Position numbers and translations under genes: made by a program. A DNA stretch of 64,000 nt from Owenia fusiformis (taxonomy: Eukaryota > Annelida > Polychaeta > Sabellida > Oweniidae), in assembly GCA_903813345.2 (NCBI GenBank), contig CAIIXF020000010.1:10346349-10410348 (forward strand), in the 5' to 3' direction. The notes below the pieces were generated by a model that was not told the origin of the DNA, did not search any database, and worked only from the letters and a program-made list of their open reading frames with translations. Below are positions 45,797 through 58,149 of this stretch, piece after piece (position 1 is the stretch's first letter; every line of letters begins with the position of its first letter).

Positions 45797-46761
45797 TATC
45801 CCACTGAACGAAGTTCGAGGGGGATATAGGAAAGCTGTCTGTTCGTCCGTTTGTCTTTCTTTCTGGGCAATAACTCAAATACCGGTTGTCGAATTTGATT
45901 AAAATTTTATAGGCTTATGCCTAATGGGCATAAGACCTCTGCTCACAAAGGAATTTTGGAGATGGCTGCGCAATTCAAAATGGCTGTCTTTTTGTATTGG
46001 TATAATCTTTGATAACTCAAATACTAGTCGACAGATTTGGTTCAAAATTTATAGGCTGATGCCTAGGGACAAAGGAGCTATGCTCAAGAAGAGATTTTAA
46101 TATCCGCCATTTTTCGTGAAAAACATAATCTTTGATAACTCATATACCAGTGAATGGGTTTGGTTCAAATTTTACATGCTGATACATAAAGACAAAGAAG
46201 TTCTGCTCAAGTTGACATTTTCAAGATAGCCACTGAATTTCAAAATGACCAGCATTTTTCATAAAAAAAACATAATCAATGATAACTCAAATACCAGTGG
46301 ATGGATTCGCTTCCAATTTTATATGCTGATGTTGAGGGACAGAGACCTGCTTCAGAAGAAATTTCAGAGACGTCAGCTGAATTTTATAAATCCTTGATAA
46401 ACACCAGTTGACAGATTTAGTTCAAGTTTTATATACTGATGCCTAGAAATAAAGGAGCTCTGCTCGAGAAGAAATTTTTAATATGGCCGCTATTTATAGA
46501 AATCTTCGCCATTTTTGTCATTAAAAATGTAATCCTTCATAATATAAATACCAGTTGACGGATTTGTATTAAATTAATATGCTGATGCCTACGGACATAC
46601 AGTAGGAGCTCTGCTCAAGAAGAAATTTTAAAGATGGCCACCATGTTTCATAACTTTAACTTTGTTAACTCAAATACCAATGGATGGATTTGGCTCAAGT
46701 TTTATATGACCGCTATTTATCAAAACATGTTTTGTTCGGTGAGATTTGCTGTTTTTCTAGT
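45797..46761 (+). mobile_element. DINE-1/Helentron-like element, 965 bp
   Basis: Starts TATCCCACTGAACGAAGTTC and ends TTTGTTCGGTGAGATTTGC, TGTTTTTCTAGT, between T residues. The core microsatellite GTTCGTCCGTTTGTC is followed by five or six degenerate monomers of about 110 bases marked by GATAACTCAAATACCAG, TATGCTGATGCCTA and GGAGCTCTGCTCAAGAAG. Confidence 0.8.
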
Positions 46762-46811
46762 TATACTATTTTTTACGTTTTTTAAATGTTTTTACTTAAA
46801 TGATTTAAGAA

Positions 46812-46902
46812 TAAAACAAAATGAAGACACATATATATAATCTGTTGTTTAGAATCTAATGATTGTAATGTTTGGTGAACAACTAAATAATCCAAGTTTG
46901 AA
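46812..46902. repeat. Left copy of direct repeat flanking the 37 bp satellite
   Basis: AACAAAATGAAGACACATA through TCTGTTGTTTAGAATCTAAT and GATTGTAATGTTTGGTG to CCAAGTTT. The same sequence lies at 50034-50113 on the other side of the satellite. Confidence 0.85.
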
Positions 46903-47130
46903 AAAGATTAAATTGAGAAATGACAACATCTTTGATTTTATCTCTGGATCACACTGACATCAAGTCACGAAGATATAGATTTACTGTAAATAGAATAGTG
47001 AATTAAATTGACATATAATGAAGTAGTGTTAAAAGATATCTCATTTCTGTGCCAGTGAAACTCATTCTGCTCCTCTAGGGACTCTAAAAAACAAATAAGA
47101 TGTGAAGTTGACTTGGCAGATGATTTTGGG

Positions 47131-49980
47131 AAATTAAACCTTTCAGTCACAATCTTGATCAATAGGGGATATAACCCTTTAACACTCAATCTTGATCGAT
47201 AGGAAATATAAACCTTTAACACTCAATTTTGATCAATAGGAAATATAACCCTTTAACACATAATCTTGATCAATAGGAAATATAACCCTTTAACACTCAA
47301 TCTTGATCAATAGGAAATATAACCCTTTAACACACAATCTTGATCTATAAGAAATATAACCCTTTAACACTCAATCTTGATCAATAGGAAATATAACCCT
47401 TTAACACCCAATCTTGATCAATAGGAAATATAACCCTCTCACACTCAATCTTGATCAATAGGAAATATAACCCTTTAACATTCAATCTTGATCAATAGGA
47501 AATATAACCCTTTTACATACAATCTTGATCAATAGGAAATATAACCCTTTAACATTCAATCTTGATCAATAGGAAATATAACCCTTTAACATTCAATCTT
47601 GATCAATAGGAAATATAAACCTTTAACACTCAATCTTGATCAATAGGAAATATAACCCTTTAACACTCAATCTTGATCAATAGGAAATAAAACCCTTTAA
47701 CACTCAATCTTGATCATATAGGAAATATAACCCTTTTACATACAATCTTGATCAATAGGAAATATAAACCTTTAACACTCAATCTTGATCAATAGGAAAT
47801 ATAACCCTTTAACACTCAATCTTGATCAATAGGAAATAAAACCCTTTAACACTCAATCTTGATCATATAGGAAATATAACCCTTTAACATTCAATCTTGA
47901 TCAATAGGAAATATAACCCTTTAACATTCAATCTTGATCAATAGGAAATATAAACCTTTAACACTCAATCTTGATCAATAGGAAATATAACCCTTTAACA
48001 CTCAATCTTGATCAATAGGAAATAAAACCCTTTAACACTCAATCTTGATCATATAGGAAATATAACCCTTTTACATACAATCTTGATCAATAGGAAATAT
48101 AAACCCTTTAACACTCAATCTTGATCAATAGGAAAGATAACCCTTTTACATACAATCTTGATCAATAGGAAATATGACCCTTTAACACACAATCTTGATC
48201 AATAGGAAATATAACCCTTTAACACTCAATCTTGATCAATAGGAAATATAACCCTTTAACACACAATCTTGATCAATAGGAAATATAACCCTTTCACACA
48301 CAATCTTGATCAATAGGAAATATAACCCTTTCACACACAATCTTGATCAATAGGAAATATAACCCTTTAACACTCAATCTTGATCAATAGGAAATATAAC
48401 CCTTTCACACACAATCTTGATCAATAGGAAATATAACCCTTTTACATACAATCTTGATCAATAGGAAATAAAACCCTTTAACACTCAATCTTGATCAATA
48501 GGAAAGATAACCCTTTTACATACAATCTTGATCAATAGGAAATATGACCCTTTAACACACAATCTTGATCAATAGGAAATATAACCCTTTAACACTCAAT
48601 CTTGATCAATAGGAAATATAACCCTTTAACACACAATCTTGATCAATAGGAAATATAACCCTTTCACACACAATCTTGATCAATAGGAAATATAACCCTT
48701 TCACACACAATCTTGATCAATAGGAAATATAACCCTTTAACACTCAATCTTGATCAATAGGAAATATAACCCTTTCACACACAATCTTGATCAATAGGAA
48801 ATATAACCCTTTCACACTCAATCTTGATCAATAGGAAATATAACCCTTTAACACTCAATCTTGATCAATATGAGATATGACCCTTTAACACTCAATCTTG
48901 ATCAATAGGAAATATAACCCTCTCACACTCAATCTTGATCAATATGAGATATGACCCTTTAACACTCAATCTTGATCAATAGGAAATATAACCCTCTCAC
49001 ACTCAATCTTGATCAATAGGTGATATAACCCTTTAACACTCAATCTTGATCAATAGGAAATATAAACCTTTAACACTCAATCTTGATCAATATGAGATAT
49101 GACCCTTTAACACTCAATCTTGATCAATAGGAAATATAACCCTCTCACACTCAATCTTGATCAATATGAGATATGACCCTTTAACACTCAATCTTGATCA
49201 ATAGGAAATATAAACCTTTAACACTCAATCTTGATCAATATGAGATATGACCCTTTAACACTCAATCTTGATCAATAGGAAATATAACCCTTTAACACTC
49301 AATCTTGATCAATATGAGATATGACCCTTTAACACTCAATCTTGATCAATAGGAAATATAACCCTCTCACACTCAATCTTGATCAATATGAGATATGACC
49401 CTTTAACACTCAATCTTGATCAATAGGAAATATAACCCTCTCACACTCAATCTTGATCAATAGGGGATATAACCCTTTAACACTCAATCTTGATCAATAG
49501 GAAACATAAACCTTTAACACTCAATCTTGATCAATAGGAAATATAAACCTTTAACACTCAATCTTGATCAATAGGAAATATAAACCTTTAACACTCAATC
49601 TTGATCAATAGGAAATATAAACCTTGAACACTCAATCTTGATCAATAGGAAATATAAACCTTGAACACTCAATCTTGATCAATAGGAAATATAAACCTTG
49701 AACACTCAATCTTGATCAATAGGAAATATAAACCTTGAACACTCAATCTTGATCAATAGGAAATATAAACCTTTAACACTCAATCTTGATCAATAGGAAA
49801 TATAAACCTTTAACACTCAATCTTGATCAATAGGAAATATAAACCTTGAACACTCAATCTTGATCAATAGGAAATATAAACCTTTAACACTCAATCTTGA
49901 TCAATAGGAAATATAACCCTTTAACACACAATCTTGATCAATAGGAAATATAAACCTTTAACACTCAATCTTGATCAATG
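47131..49980. repeat. 37 bp satellite, about 77 copies
   Basis: Unit AACACTCAATCTTGATCAAT then AGGAAATATAACCCTTT, period 37. Variant units (AGGAAATAAAACC, TCATATAGG, TATGAGATATGACC, AACCTTGAACAC) recur in fixed order, giving higher-order blocks, e.g. around 47610-47735, 47760-47880 and 47940-48070, and 48105-48430 versus 48475-48800. Confidence 0.97.
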
Positions 49981-50033
49981 CCACCATTCAAGTGGAGATT
50001 TTTCCAGCATCTGTAACAAGGGAAAGTGAATAT

Positions 50034-50113
50034 AACAAAATGAAGACACATAATCTGTTGTTTAGAATCTAATGATTGTAATGTTTGGTGAACAACTAAA
50101 TGACCCAAGTTTA
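50034..50113. repeat. Right copy of direct repeat flanking the 37 bp satellite
   Basis: About 80 bases nearly identical to 46812-46902; the main difference is the missing ATATAT run after GACACATA. Confidence 0.85.
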
Positions 50114-50282
50114 AGTGAATATACAAAACTATTCAAGTGAACAATGTAAATGGGCTTTTTAATAGTATTTGGGGAAGCATTTGACTGGGCTATTAATCTC
50201 TCTTTTGTAAATGTTACATATGTTGGGATATCTTGGACATCTCTGTAGAGAGATTTTGTAAGAGAAGATTAAAGTAATTCCT

Positions 50283-50530
50283 TAGAGGTAAAATGAACAT
50301 GCATTTTGTAGATTGAGATAAAGGACCAATAAGTTTCGTCTTAATTAATAACATGCTTGTGAAAAGGGTGTCAGTGAGTGGGTGATGAATAAAGACACTC
50401 CTAAGTAGAAATGAACGTGCATTTTGTAGATTGAGGTAAAGGACCACTTTAATTGTTTAGTCTTGATTCATAACATGCTTGTGAAAAATGGTGTCAGTTA
50501 GTGGGTGGCGAACATATTAGACACTCCTCC
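50283..50530. repeat. Tandem dimer of about 120 bp
   Basis: GCATTTTGTAGATTGAG, AAAGGACCA, ATAACATGCTTGTGAAAA and GTGTCAGT(G/T)AGTGGGTG occur twice, at about 50300-50385 and 50418-50510. The minus-strand 77-codon frame over it is not convincing. Confidence 0.7.
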
Positions 50531-51396
50531 TAGTTTTGTGCTAGTAGAAATGATGAATTCTGCAAGTGGAAATAGTGAATTCTGCAAGGGAAACTGCCAA
50601 TTCATCGGAATATCCTCGCGCTTTCTTGGCATTGCTAATGCAAATTAAGCCATATATAATCAAGCTTATATGTCTCTTCTTCGATTTGTCAATTTCCTCT
50701 TTTGCCTGATCCTTTGCATGTTATTTTATTTCCTGTTTAGGTCCATACCATTCACATTTTTGAGGAAAAATGATCCATTTTCAGATTTCACTGAGGCTGG
50801 TTATTCATACTTTCAGAAAAAATTTCAATTCTGCGTAATATCACGCTTGAAGACCAATGCCATCCACACTCCATTAACAGAATTATAGGAAGAGTGATTA
50901 GAGAAAAAAGTTTCAAATTTGAAAAATCAATTGACTACTAGCACCATTTGTAACCCCATGTCAAATGGCTGTTGTGAACTGACAAAACAGCATATTTATT
51001 CAATGTATTTGTGTATGCAGAACTCATCATACACTGGAATAATTCAGGAAATCCCCTCAGATTCACTATTACATTATCTTACCACTTAAAAATTATACAG
51101 GGAATTATATATTACTAATTTAAGTAATATATACATGTACCTGTAATTTTAAAAGCTTAAAAGCTTTTTTAGGAGCAGAGATATGATTTGCGATGTCCAC
51201 TTGACATGAATAAGCTAATTTTATGATTAACGGTAGAATGACATATTGAATTCTAATTACGATGAGTATTCTTAGATCTGTACCAATTTCCCAAAGAAAT
51301 CATTTTGTGTTAAGTTCACCTTCAAAATTTTGCTATTTCCAATGACTTGAAAATTGTAAACTCTGTGTTCATCTAGTTTTATGACAAAATTTAAAG
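50531..51396. other. No recognised gene
   Basis: A 72-codon plus-strand frame at 50670-50888 has a hydrophobic N-terminus (LLRFVNFLFCLILCMLFYFL) that resembles a membrane segment, but T-rich DNA gives such frames by chance and there is no other support. Confidence 0.3.
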
Positions 51397-51692
51397 TTTC
51401 ATACAGGCATGAATCCAATTTTCATACAGGCATGCATCCCATTTTCATACAGGCATGCATCCCATTTTCATACAGGCATGCATCCCATTTTCATACAGGC
51501 ATGCATCCCATTTTCATACAGGCATGCATCCCATTTTCATACAGGCATGCATCCCACTTTCATACAGGCATGCATCCCATTTTCATACAGGCATGCATCC
51601 CATTTTCATACAGGCATGCATCCCATTTTCGTTCTGGCATGCATCCCATTTTCATACAGGCATGCATCCCATTTTCATACATGTATGCATTT
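51397..51692. repeat. 23 bp minisatellite, about 13 copies
   Basis: Unit CATACAGGCATGCATCCCAT plus TTT, highly uniform. Because 23 is not a multiple of three and the unit lacks stops in the forward frames, three overlapping forward frames of 79-118 codons are open; none is a gene. Confidence 0.95.
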
Positions 51693-52875
51693 GACAAAAT
51701 CTTGCACCAAAAATGAAAAAAAAGTATTGCCAAATCGCCTCTTAGTTTTTTTCTGTTTCATTTAAAGGTGCATCACTTAGTACAGAGGGGCCATTCAACG
51801 ATCATGGAGCAGTGTCACAGTATATTTAAGTTTGGATATTTTATCAAGACTAACATATATTTTTATTATCACCAAAGAAACCCCCTGGATGAACATTATT
51901 TCAGCTGATATTCCTCTTGAAACGTGGTAGATCTTAAAAATCTATAAGTGGGACTCCCTTTATAGAAGCTTTGAACTGAATTTACACTTCTTAATGCTAA
52001 AATTGATAGTTTATCCATACATTTTAAGAAAATAGCTAGAAGAAGATATTAAGCCAAATGTTGCCCTGATAGCTCAGAAAAAGTAAAAAATTTCAAATTT
52101 TTTCTCCACAGGCCTTGTTGCCCCTTTAATACACAATATATAGCTTTGTTTAATCACCAAAGGAAGTTGCTTTGAAAGGATCATTAATCTCCTTTCATGC
52201 CTTTGAGATTTAGAAATATTTGACAAAAAGAATGACAGATTGACTTGCATTATCGAATATCATGATTATAGTTTAGCAGTAAGATATTAAATGTTGTAAG
52301 AAGATACATGGAGAAATTTGTTATCTTCGTAATAATAGACAAATCTGAAAATTGAGCGGTGATGTGAAAAGGTGAGCGTTGGTCGACCATAACACGCTTT
52401 TTAAACCTACCATAGACCATCGCAAGTCGGTTTTAAGCATTTACCGTTCATTCTCCTTTTGAGATGTCTACTCTAATGGAAGTTGGAGGCAGCTGAGGAA
52501 ACCTCTACATTTCCACAGCTAATGTATATGGCGCAACAGCATGTAGTCCATATAAGCATGTTTATCATAATATTAGTTTCTTACTTGAATACTCACAAAA
52601 ATATTATGTTTTGATTTTTGAAATTTGAATATTTGTCAGAATGCTTTATTGTGATACATAGATCCCAGTTGCAGGGTTCAAAGTTATATTTCTGCTCAAA
52701 TGTGGATATATCAAAATTGAAAAAGTATAATATAGAAAATATGCTGTATTCTTTTCAATATCAATATTAATCAACACCCCAGTCTATCTTATTTAGTATA
52801 AGTTTGCAATATGATTTTTGATTTTTCTCTCCTTATCTTATGCAGGAATTAGGAAACATCACTAGAAAAGGAAAG

Positions 52876-53432
52876 GGAGCACACTCTATCCCCATTCTTA
52901 TTCTAATAGTAAAAAGGAGCACAATCTGTCCCCATTCTTATTCTTAAATGTAGCACAATCTATCCCCATTCTTATTTTTAAATAGAGCACAATCTGTCCC
53001 CATTCTTATTCTTAAATGTAGCACAATCTATCCCCATTCTTATTTTTAAATAGAGCACAATCTGTCCCCATTCTTATTCTAATAGTAAAAAGGAGCACAA
53101 TCTATTACCATTCTTATTCTAAATAGACCACAATCTATATCCCCATTCTTATTCTTGAATAGAGCACAATTTGTCCCCATTTTTATTCTTAAAGGAGCAC
53201 ATTCTGTCCCAATTTTTATTCTTAAATAGACCACAATCTGTCCCCATTCTTATTCTTAAATAGAGCACAATCTATCCCATTTCTTATTCTTAAATATAGC
53301 ACAATCTGTCCCCATTCTTATTCTTAAATGTAGCACAATCTATCACCATTCTTATTCTTAAATAGACCTCAATCTGTCCCCATTCTTATTCTTAAATAGA
53401 GCACAATTTATCCTCATTCTTATTCTAATTGC
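52876..53432. repeat. About 33 bp minisatellite, roughly 16 copies
   Basis: Unit AGCACAATCTGTCCCCATTC followed by TTATTCTTAAATAG, with length and base variation between copies (CTATCCCC, AGTAAAAAGG insertions). Confidence 0.9.
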
Positions 53433-53667
53433 ATAAAACTGAATTTCCAAGTTTTATGTAAATTATATACCATTATTGATCAAAATGCCTGAAAATTTCT
53501 ATAACAATGAAAGCAACATACTTTTCATGCTAATCACTAGAGAAGAAAGCTCTAATTAAATTACATTTAATTGTATGAGTAACATAACCATTTCCTGGAC
53601 ATTTGTCTGCTATACGTTAACATTGACAGTAATCTATATGAGAGAGTTTAGAACAGCCAATTATATA

Positions 53668-54783
53668 CAGGGTGGGCCAAAAAAAACCAATACCCAACTT
53701 TAAATCAGAATGAAAAGAGCTATGTTCAATATGATACATTGATTTATATATCATTGTAAAGGTAATCCATTTTCGAACATTTTGGTATATAACACTATGT
53801 CATGAAATCAATATTAAAGTTTTATTATGCTTATTTTGGGAGGCTGTGTCAGTATTTAAGGTATCCAGATTTTAGGGAGAAAATAGTAAATCTGCGGAAT
53901 AATGTTAATTTTTTATTTATAGAATGTCATTTTGTTAGGTGAATACATGCTTGTATATTTGCATATTGTGTGACTAAACTTATTGTTTATGAATTTTAGT
54001 GTTGTTTATTGTCAATAAGTACTCAAAGGGGGTCTGTTAAAAGACATTAAATGTATATGTGACGAGAATTTTATTTTCCAACAAGACATTGCCTGGTATC
54101 ATAGATCAAAGGAGACATTGGCATTTCTTTGCAAACAATGTGTCAATTTGATTGATCCTGATGCTTGGCCACCCAACAGACCCAATGCTAATGTGTTAGA
54201 TTACCATACTGTACATGGAGCCATCTCGAGGAAATGGTACAATCAAAAGCATCCAATAAACAGCATTGATGAGCTGAAACAGAATCCTAAAGTGCTGAAA
54301 TGAATTGCAACAGAAACCTCTCAATAAGGCTATTGATAGATTGCGCGACCACTTGGAGGTTATTGTTGATGCAGAGGGGAGGGGTGGGGGTATATTGAGC
54401 AATTGTTAAAATAAATAAAGTGTAAAATGTTATTAAACAACACTAAAATCCATAAACAATAAATTTAGTCACACAATGATGCAAATATCAATATCCAAGC
54501 ATGTATTCACCTAACAAAAGAATGATATTCTATAAATAAAAAATTAACATAATTCCGCAGATTTACTATTTTCTCCCATAAATCTGGAGACCTTAAATAG
54601 TAACCCGGCCTCCCAAATAAGTATAATAAAACTTTACTATTGATTTCATGACATAGTGTTATATACCAAATTGTTTGAAATTGTATTACCTTTAAAATGA
54701 TATGTAAGTCAATGTACCATATTGAATGTAACTATTTTTATCCTGATTTGAAGTTGGGTATTGGTTTTTTTTGGCCCACCCTG
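53668..54783. mobile_element. Mariner-like relic with about 345 bp inverted repeats
   Basis: Starts CAGGGTGGGCCAAAAAAAAC after TA and ends TTTTTTTTGGCCCACCCTG before TA. The inverted similarity continues from 53668 to about 54011 and from about 54430 to 54783, including GCGGAATAATGTTAATTTTT and its complement. The central 400 bases hold a transposase fragment. It is far too short for a full mariner transposase, so non-autonomous. Confidence 0.85.
54070..54303 (+). pseudogene. Tc1/mariner transposase C-terminal fragment (DD37D-like)
   Basis: The open frame reads FIFQQDIAWYHRSKETLAFL, then DPDAWPPNRPNANVLDYHTV and stops at 54303. FQQD is the second catalytic Asp block and WPPNRPNANVLDY the third, with 37 residues between the two Asp residues by my count (a D37D-type spacing). 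The N-terminal helix-turn-helix and first Asp are absent. It lies between the long inverted repeats of the element 53668-54783. Confidence 0.85.
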
Positions 54784-54785
54784 TA

Positions 54786-55600
54786 GACATTGTGATACTG
54801 ACTTAGTCCCATATTTTTCTTTCGTTGAATAAGGCCATAATTATGCAGAAAATGTTAAATGTAATTTTTCAATGATAGTCATTATCCTTCTTAATCTGAA
54901 GGGGTCTCACAGGAAATGTTTACTAAAGTGTGTTAAGCCAAGACATATTATCACAGGGGTTGTACCAATTACACCTAGTTGTTGAATCTGTGGGGTATTT
55001 AAAGAATATTACAACTATCAAGCTCAAAGAGGTAAAATGAAAATTATCTTATATTACATTTTGTAATGTACATGTAATGTAATATTCCCTGAAATTGGTA
55101 AATAGCCATTCCAATTGTATAATTTTGTTTGTGATCAAAATCAATTATATTATTAAATATTGATGTTAAAGTTGCAACAGAAACGGGTTGAAAGTCAATT
55201 TCAAGAAATGGTCAAAGTTTTACAATGCATTTTGCTCACATCACCCATGTCTTGCCTGTTTTTAAAAAGCAAATGGTTCTGACTTTATTTAGTTAGCATC
55301 TTAGATTTTGTGATAATTTCTAGAGGATGTGATCATACTTATGTCATCATCAGAATTGGTGATGATGAATTGTGTAAGTCTCAAACTTTTTGTGGTGACG
55401 AAAGGTGTTTGTTGGTTGGTGCTCAATGTTTTGTGTGGGCGTTCAGCATGTGTAACAAATGTCAAGTGGTAATTATTTGCATGTTAATGCCTTGTTTGTA
55501 TATTAGTATCTGCTTCCAGCTCAAGCTAAATATTATACTGTAAAACCTATGTACATGTATATTTAATGTTTTTTTTAAGTCAGTATAGTCTATATGGAGG
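54786..55600. other. No gene; one dispersed repeat copy
   Basis: 55385-55500 is another copy of the dispersed motif ending AATTATTTGCATGTTAATGC. The rest shows only short frames. Confidence 0.4.
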
Positions 55601-56600
55601 AAGAATATCTCCTCGAGACAGGTGTTTACTAGAGATAGGTGTTCACTTAGACAGGTTTTACTGTATTGCCATCTATTTATCATCCTTCATATTAATATTG
55701 CAAATGGTTTATAAATCAAATACTAATCAACAGATTTTTTTTCTTATAATTAATAGAAAGATATATATCGGTAAAAATTCAAGATGGCCACCTCTTTAAA
55801 ACTTCCTCTCTGACTTTAGATTTGAGATTTCACCTTCAATGATCTTCTAAGGGTCAAAAAACTTGTTTCAAATCGACCTTTTTTTCAAAATCATCTACAG
55901 AGGTCTCAGAAATTCAAACGTGACTTAAGTTTGAACTAATCATATTGTTAGCAACTAGGTGGTGACATTTTGTCATGTTAATGCCTTGTTCAGAAATTGC
56001 ATGGGTTTCAATAGTATTTTCACAGGTAGTGCACCGATCAATTAAAACAATCAATCCTAAAATGGCATATATGTATCCCAAGGACGAAGTTCAGTAGGGA
56101 TATAGTGAAGCCCTCCATCTGTCCATTAATCAGTCCATCAGTCTGTCCTTCCGGAAGATAAATCAAATACTAATCGACAGCGAGGGGCCGTGAGTTTGAT
56201 CCCCACTGGGGTGGACTGACTTTTTCACATCAGCCCTTAGCACAGGATTTCATTCTGTGTTTTCATTAACTTTTTCATATATTTAATAGAAAGATGGATA
56301 TTTGAAAAAATTCAAGATGGCCACCTCTTTAAAAATGGTAGGAATTTCCATTAAAATCATTACTTTTTTATTTTTTTTAAACCAAAGAAATAAATACTAT
56401 TGTTTGAATTTTGGTAGTATATTCACAAAATTCAACTCTCATATATATATTGTGAACACCCCTTTTGAGCATATATACATGTACCATTTATTTCTGTATA
56501 AAAGTGAACACCTACCTAAAGTGAACACATTTCCCATGGCTCTATAGGTGTTCACTGTACACAGGTTTTAATATATACCATTTTAAAGAAAAACAGCAAA
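55600..56600. mobile_element. Fragmented Helentron-like and dispersed repeats
   Basis: 56074 starts TATCCCAAGGACGAAGTTCA followed by AGGGATATAGTGAAGCCCTC and a GTCCATCAGTCTGTCC core, a left end of the DINE-1-like family. It runs to about 56430 with AAGATGGCCACCTC but lacks the hairpin/CTAGT end. 55725-55930 is a related scrap with TTTCACCTTCAATGATCTTC. 55600-55670 and 56450-56570 carry the GTGTTCACTAGAGA-type repeat also seen at 16490-16610. Confidence 0.5.
56176..56275 (+). repeat. Possible SINE scrap inserted in the Helentron-like copy
   Basis: The family sequence breaks after ACTAATCGACAG and resumes near TTTTTCATAT. Between lie GCGAGGGGCCGTGAGTTTGA and TCCCCACTGGGG, resembling a tRNA T-arm/B box, then CATCAGCCCTTAGCACAGG. 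No A box is visible, so only the 3' part of a tRNA-derived SINE may be present. Confidence 0.3.
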
Positions 56601-57626
56601 AGTACCCATGAAAAATCTATTTATTTAAAAAAAGTTATTGCCAAATAAAAATATGGATATATTTTGGCCCATCCTATTGATTTATAAGCCATTTTAAAGA
56701 AAAATTGCAAAAGTACCCATAAAATCTATTTATTTAAAAAAAGTTTTTGCCAAATAAAGATATTTTTGGGCCCATCCTGTTGATTTATAAGCTATTGTAT
56801 AAGACTGCATTCATTAACATATTCATTAAAGTAGCATTTTCTTCTGATCAAACTTCCTTTTCTGATTGATATTTAGGATGATTATTAAGAACATTAAGGT
56901 GAAATAAGGAGTAACCCGACACAACTTCTTAACCGAGTAAATGATAAAAAAGTAGCTGAATTAAATGTGGTGTCGTCTATGCATCATTTGCCTATGCTTG
57001 TTTGATTATTTATTGAGCTTTTTCATTGATTTTGGTATTATATTTGCATCGTTAACATTATTGCGATGGAATTGTGGTTGTGATGCTCATCAATCTGGAG
57101 CTTCCTGCCTCTTCATGCAAATGACTGTCTGACAAACTCACGCATTCAAATTACTTTCTGACTAAGTTGATCTCGGAGTCTGCACTCTCCTAAATAGTCT
57201 GTGGAAGGCTGTTGGCAAATTTCTTAATTAAAGTAGGCTAAATGATGATATTATTTTACCATTTTCTTTTCGAAGGTTGTGAACCCAGGCCCATTCCTAG
57301 CTTTTGCTTTTTTCAAAAAATTCCAAGGAGTTCATTTTGACAACTTTGGCCCAAAATCACTTAAAAAATGTACAGAATGATGAAAAACTGCATGATTTTC
57401 GGGGTTGTGTCCAATTATCCACAGTCTTGAAAATAATTAAATTAATTTTGTTATGATTTACCCCTCCCCCAACCCTGTAATGAAACTGTAATGAAACTTG
57501 AAATGCTGATTTGCTGTTCATTTGATTGCATTTATTTATAATAAATAATGAGCAAGGCAAGATTGTTCCTGTGTTTGGGTGATATGGCTACCAATAAAGG
57601 GATTTGGCTTAAATTTTATAGGTTAA

Positions 57627-58115
57627 AGCTGGACTTTGCCCCGAAACGCAATCTTGGGTTGTTTCGGGGTTGAACTTTATCATTTTGAGCTTAATGAAAG
57701 ATTATAGAATGATGAACAAATGGGGCAAATCTTGTGTAGAAATACTTACGATAAATGTGTCATTTCAAAGATTTTTCATTGAATTGCTTCGATCGGAGCC
57801 GGCGATATGATTTTGTAAAGGTTTCTAAATGAAGAACGTGACGTCACTTCCGAATCATAGCATTCAAAATAAGTAGCGTTTAATTACCCTCACTATACAT
57901 AATATCACAGTGGTCTAGCGGTAGAATGCTCGCTCAGCACGCGGGAGGCCCGGGTTCGAATCACGCGTTCGCCTTTTTATTTTTTTTAACTAAATGATTG
58001 TTCTTTGATATTACGCAGAAAAAAACAAGTTTTAATTACATAAACTTTATATTAGAGCTTGAAAATGTAAAAACAATATATGTCAACATATTGCGTTTTG
58101 GAGCGATGTGCAGGT
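57627..58115. mobile_element. TTAA-flanked MITE carrying a tRNA-like unit
   Basis: TTAA at 57623-57626 and 58116-58119 flank ends AGCTGGACTTTGCCCCGAAA and the inverse of ACCTGCACATCGCTCCAAAA, both followed by CGCAAT, imperfect inverted repeats of about 26 bases. TTAA target use is typical of piggyBac-like elements. 489 bp, no transposase. A pol III tRNA-like segment sits in its middle. Confidence 0.65.
57903..57985 (+). tRNA. tRNA-Gly-like sequence with diverged 3' half
   Basis: GTGGTCTAGCGGTAGAATGC resembles the D-arm/A box of tRNA-Gly and GCACGCGGGAGGCCCGGG then TTCGAATC its anticodon 3' side and T loop (B box GGTTCGAATC). The anticodon position reads AGC rather than a Gly anticodon, the T stem and acceptor do not pair (CACGCG), and TTTTTATTTTTTTT follows. 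This looks like a tRNA-derived pol III unit or pseudogene rather than a working tRNA. Confidence 0.5.
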
Positions 58116-58149
58116 TTAATGTTTTGGCCAAAATTTATGGTCATTATTT

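Noticed and set aside
43432-49980. CRISPR-like regular arrays
   Set aside because: Units are contiguous with no unique spacers, and the genome is eukaryotic; these are minisatellites.
51381-51765. Three overlapping 79-118 codon frames
   Set aside because: All are the 23 bp minisatellite read in different frames.
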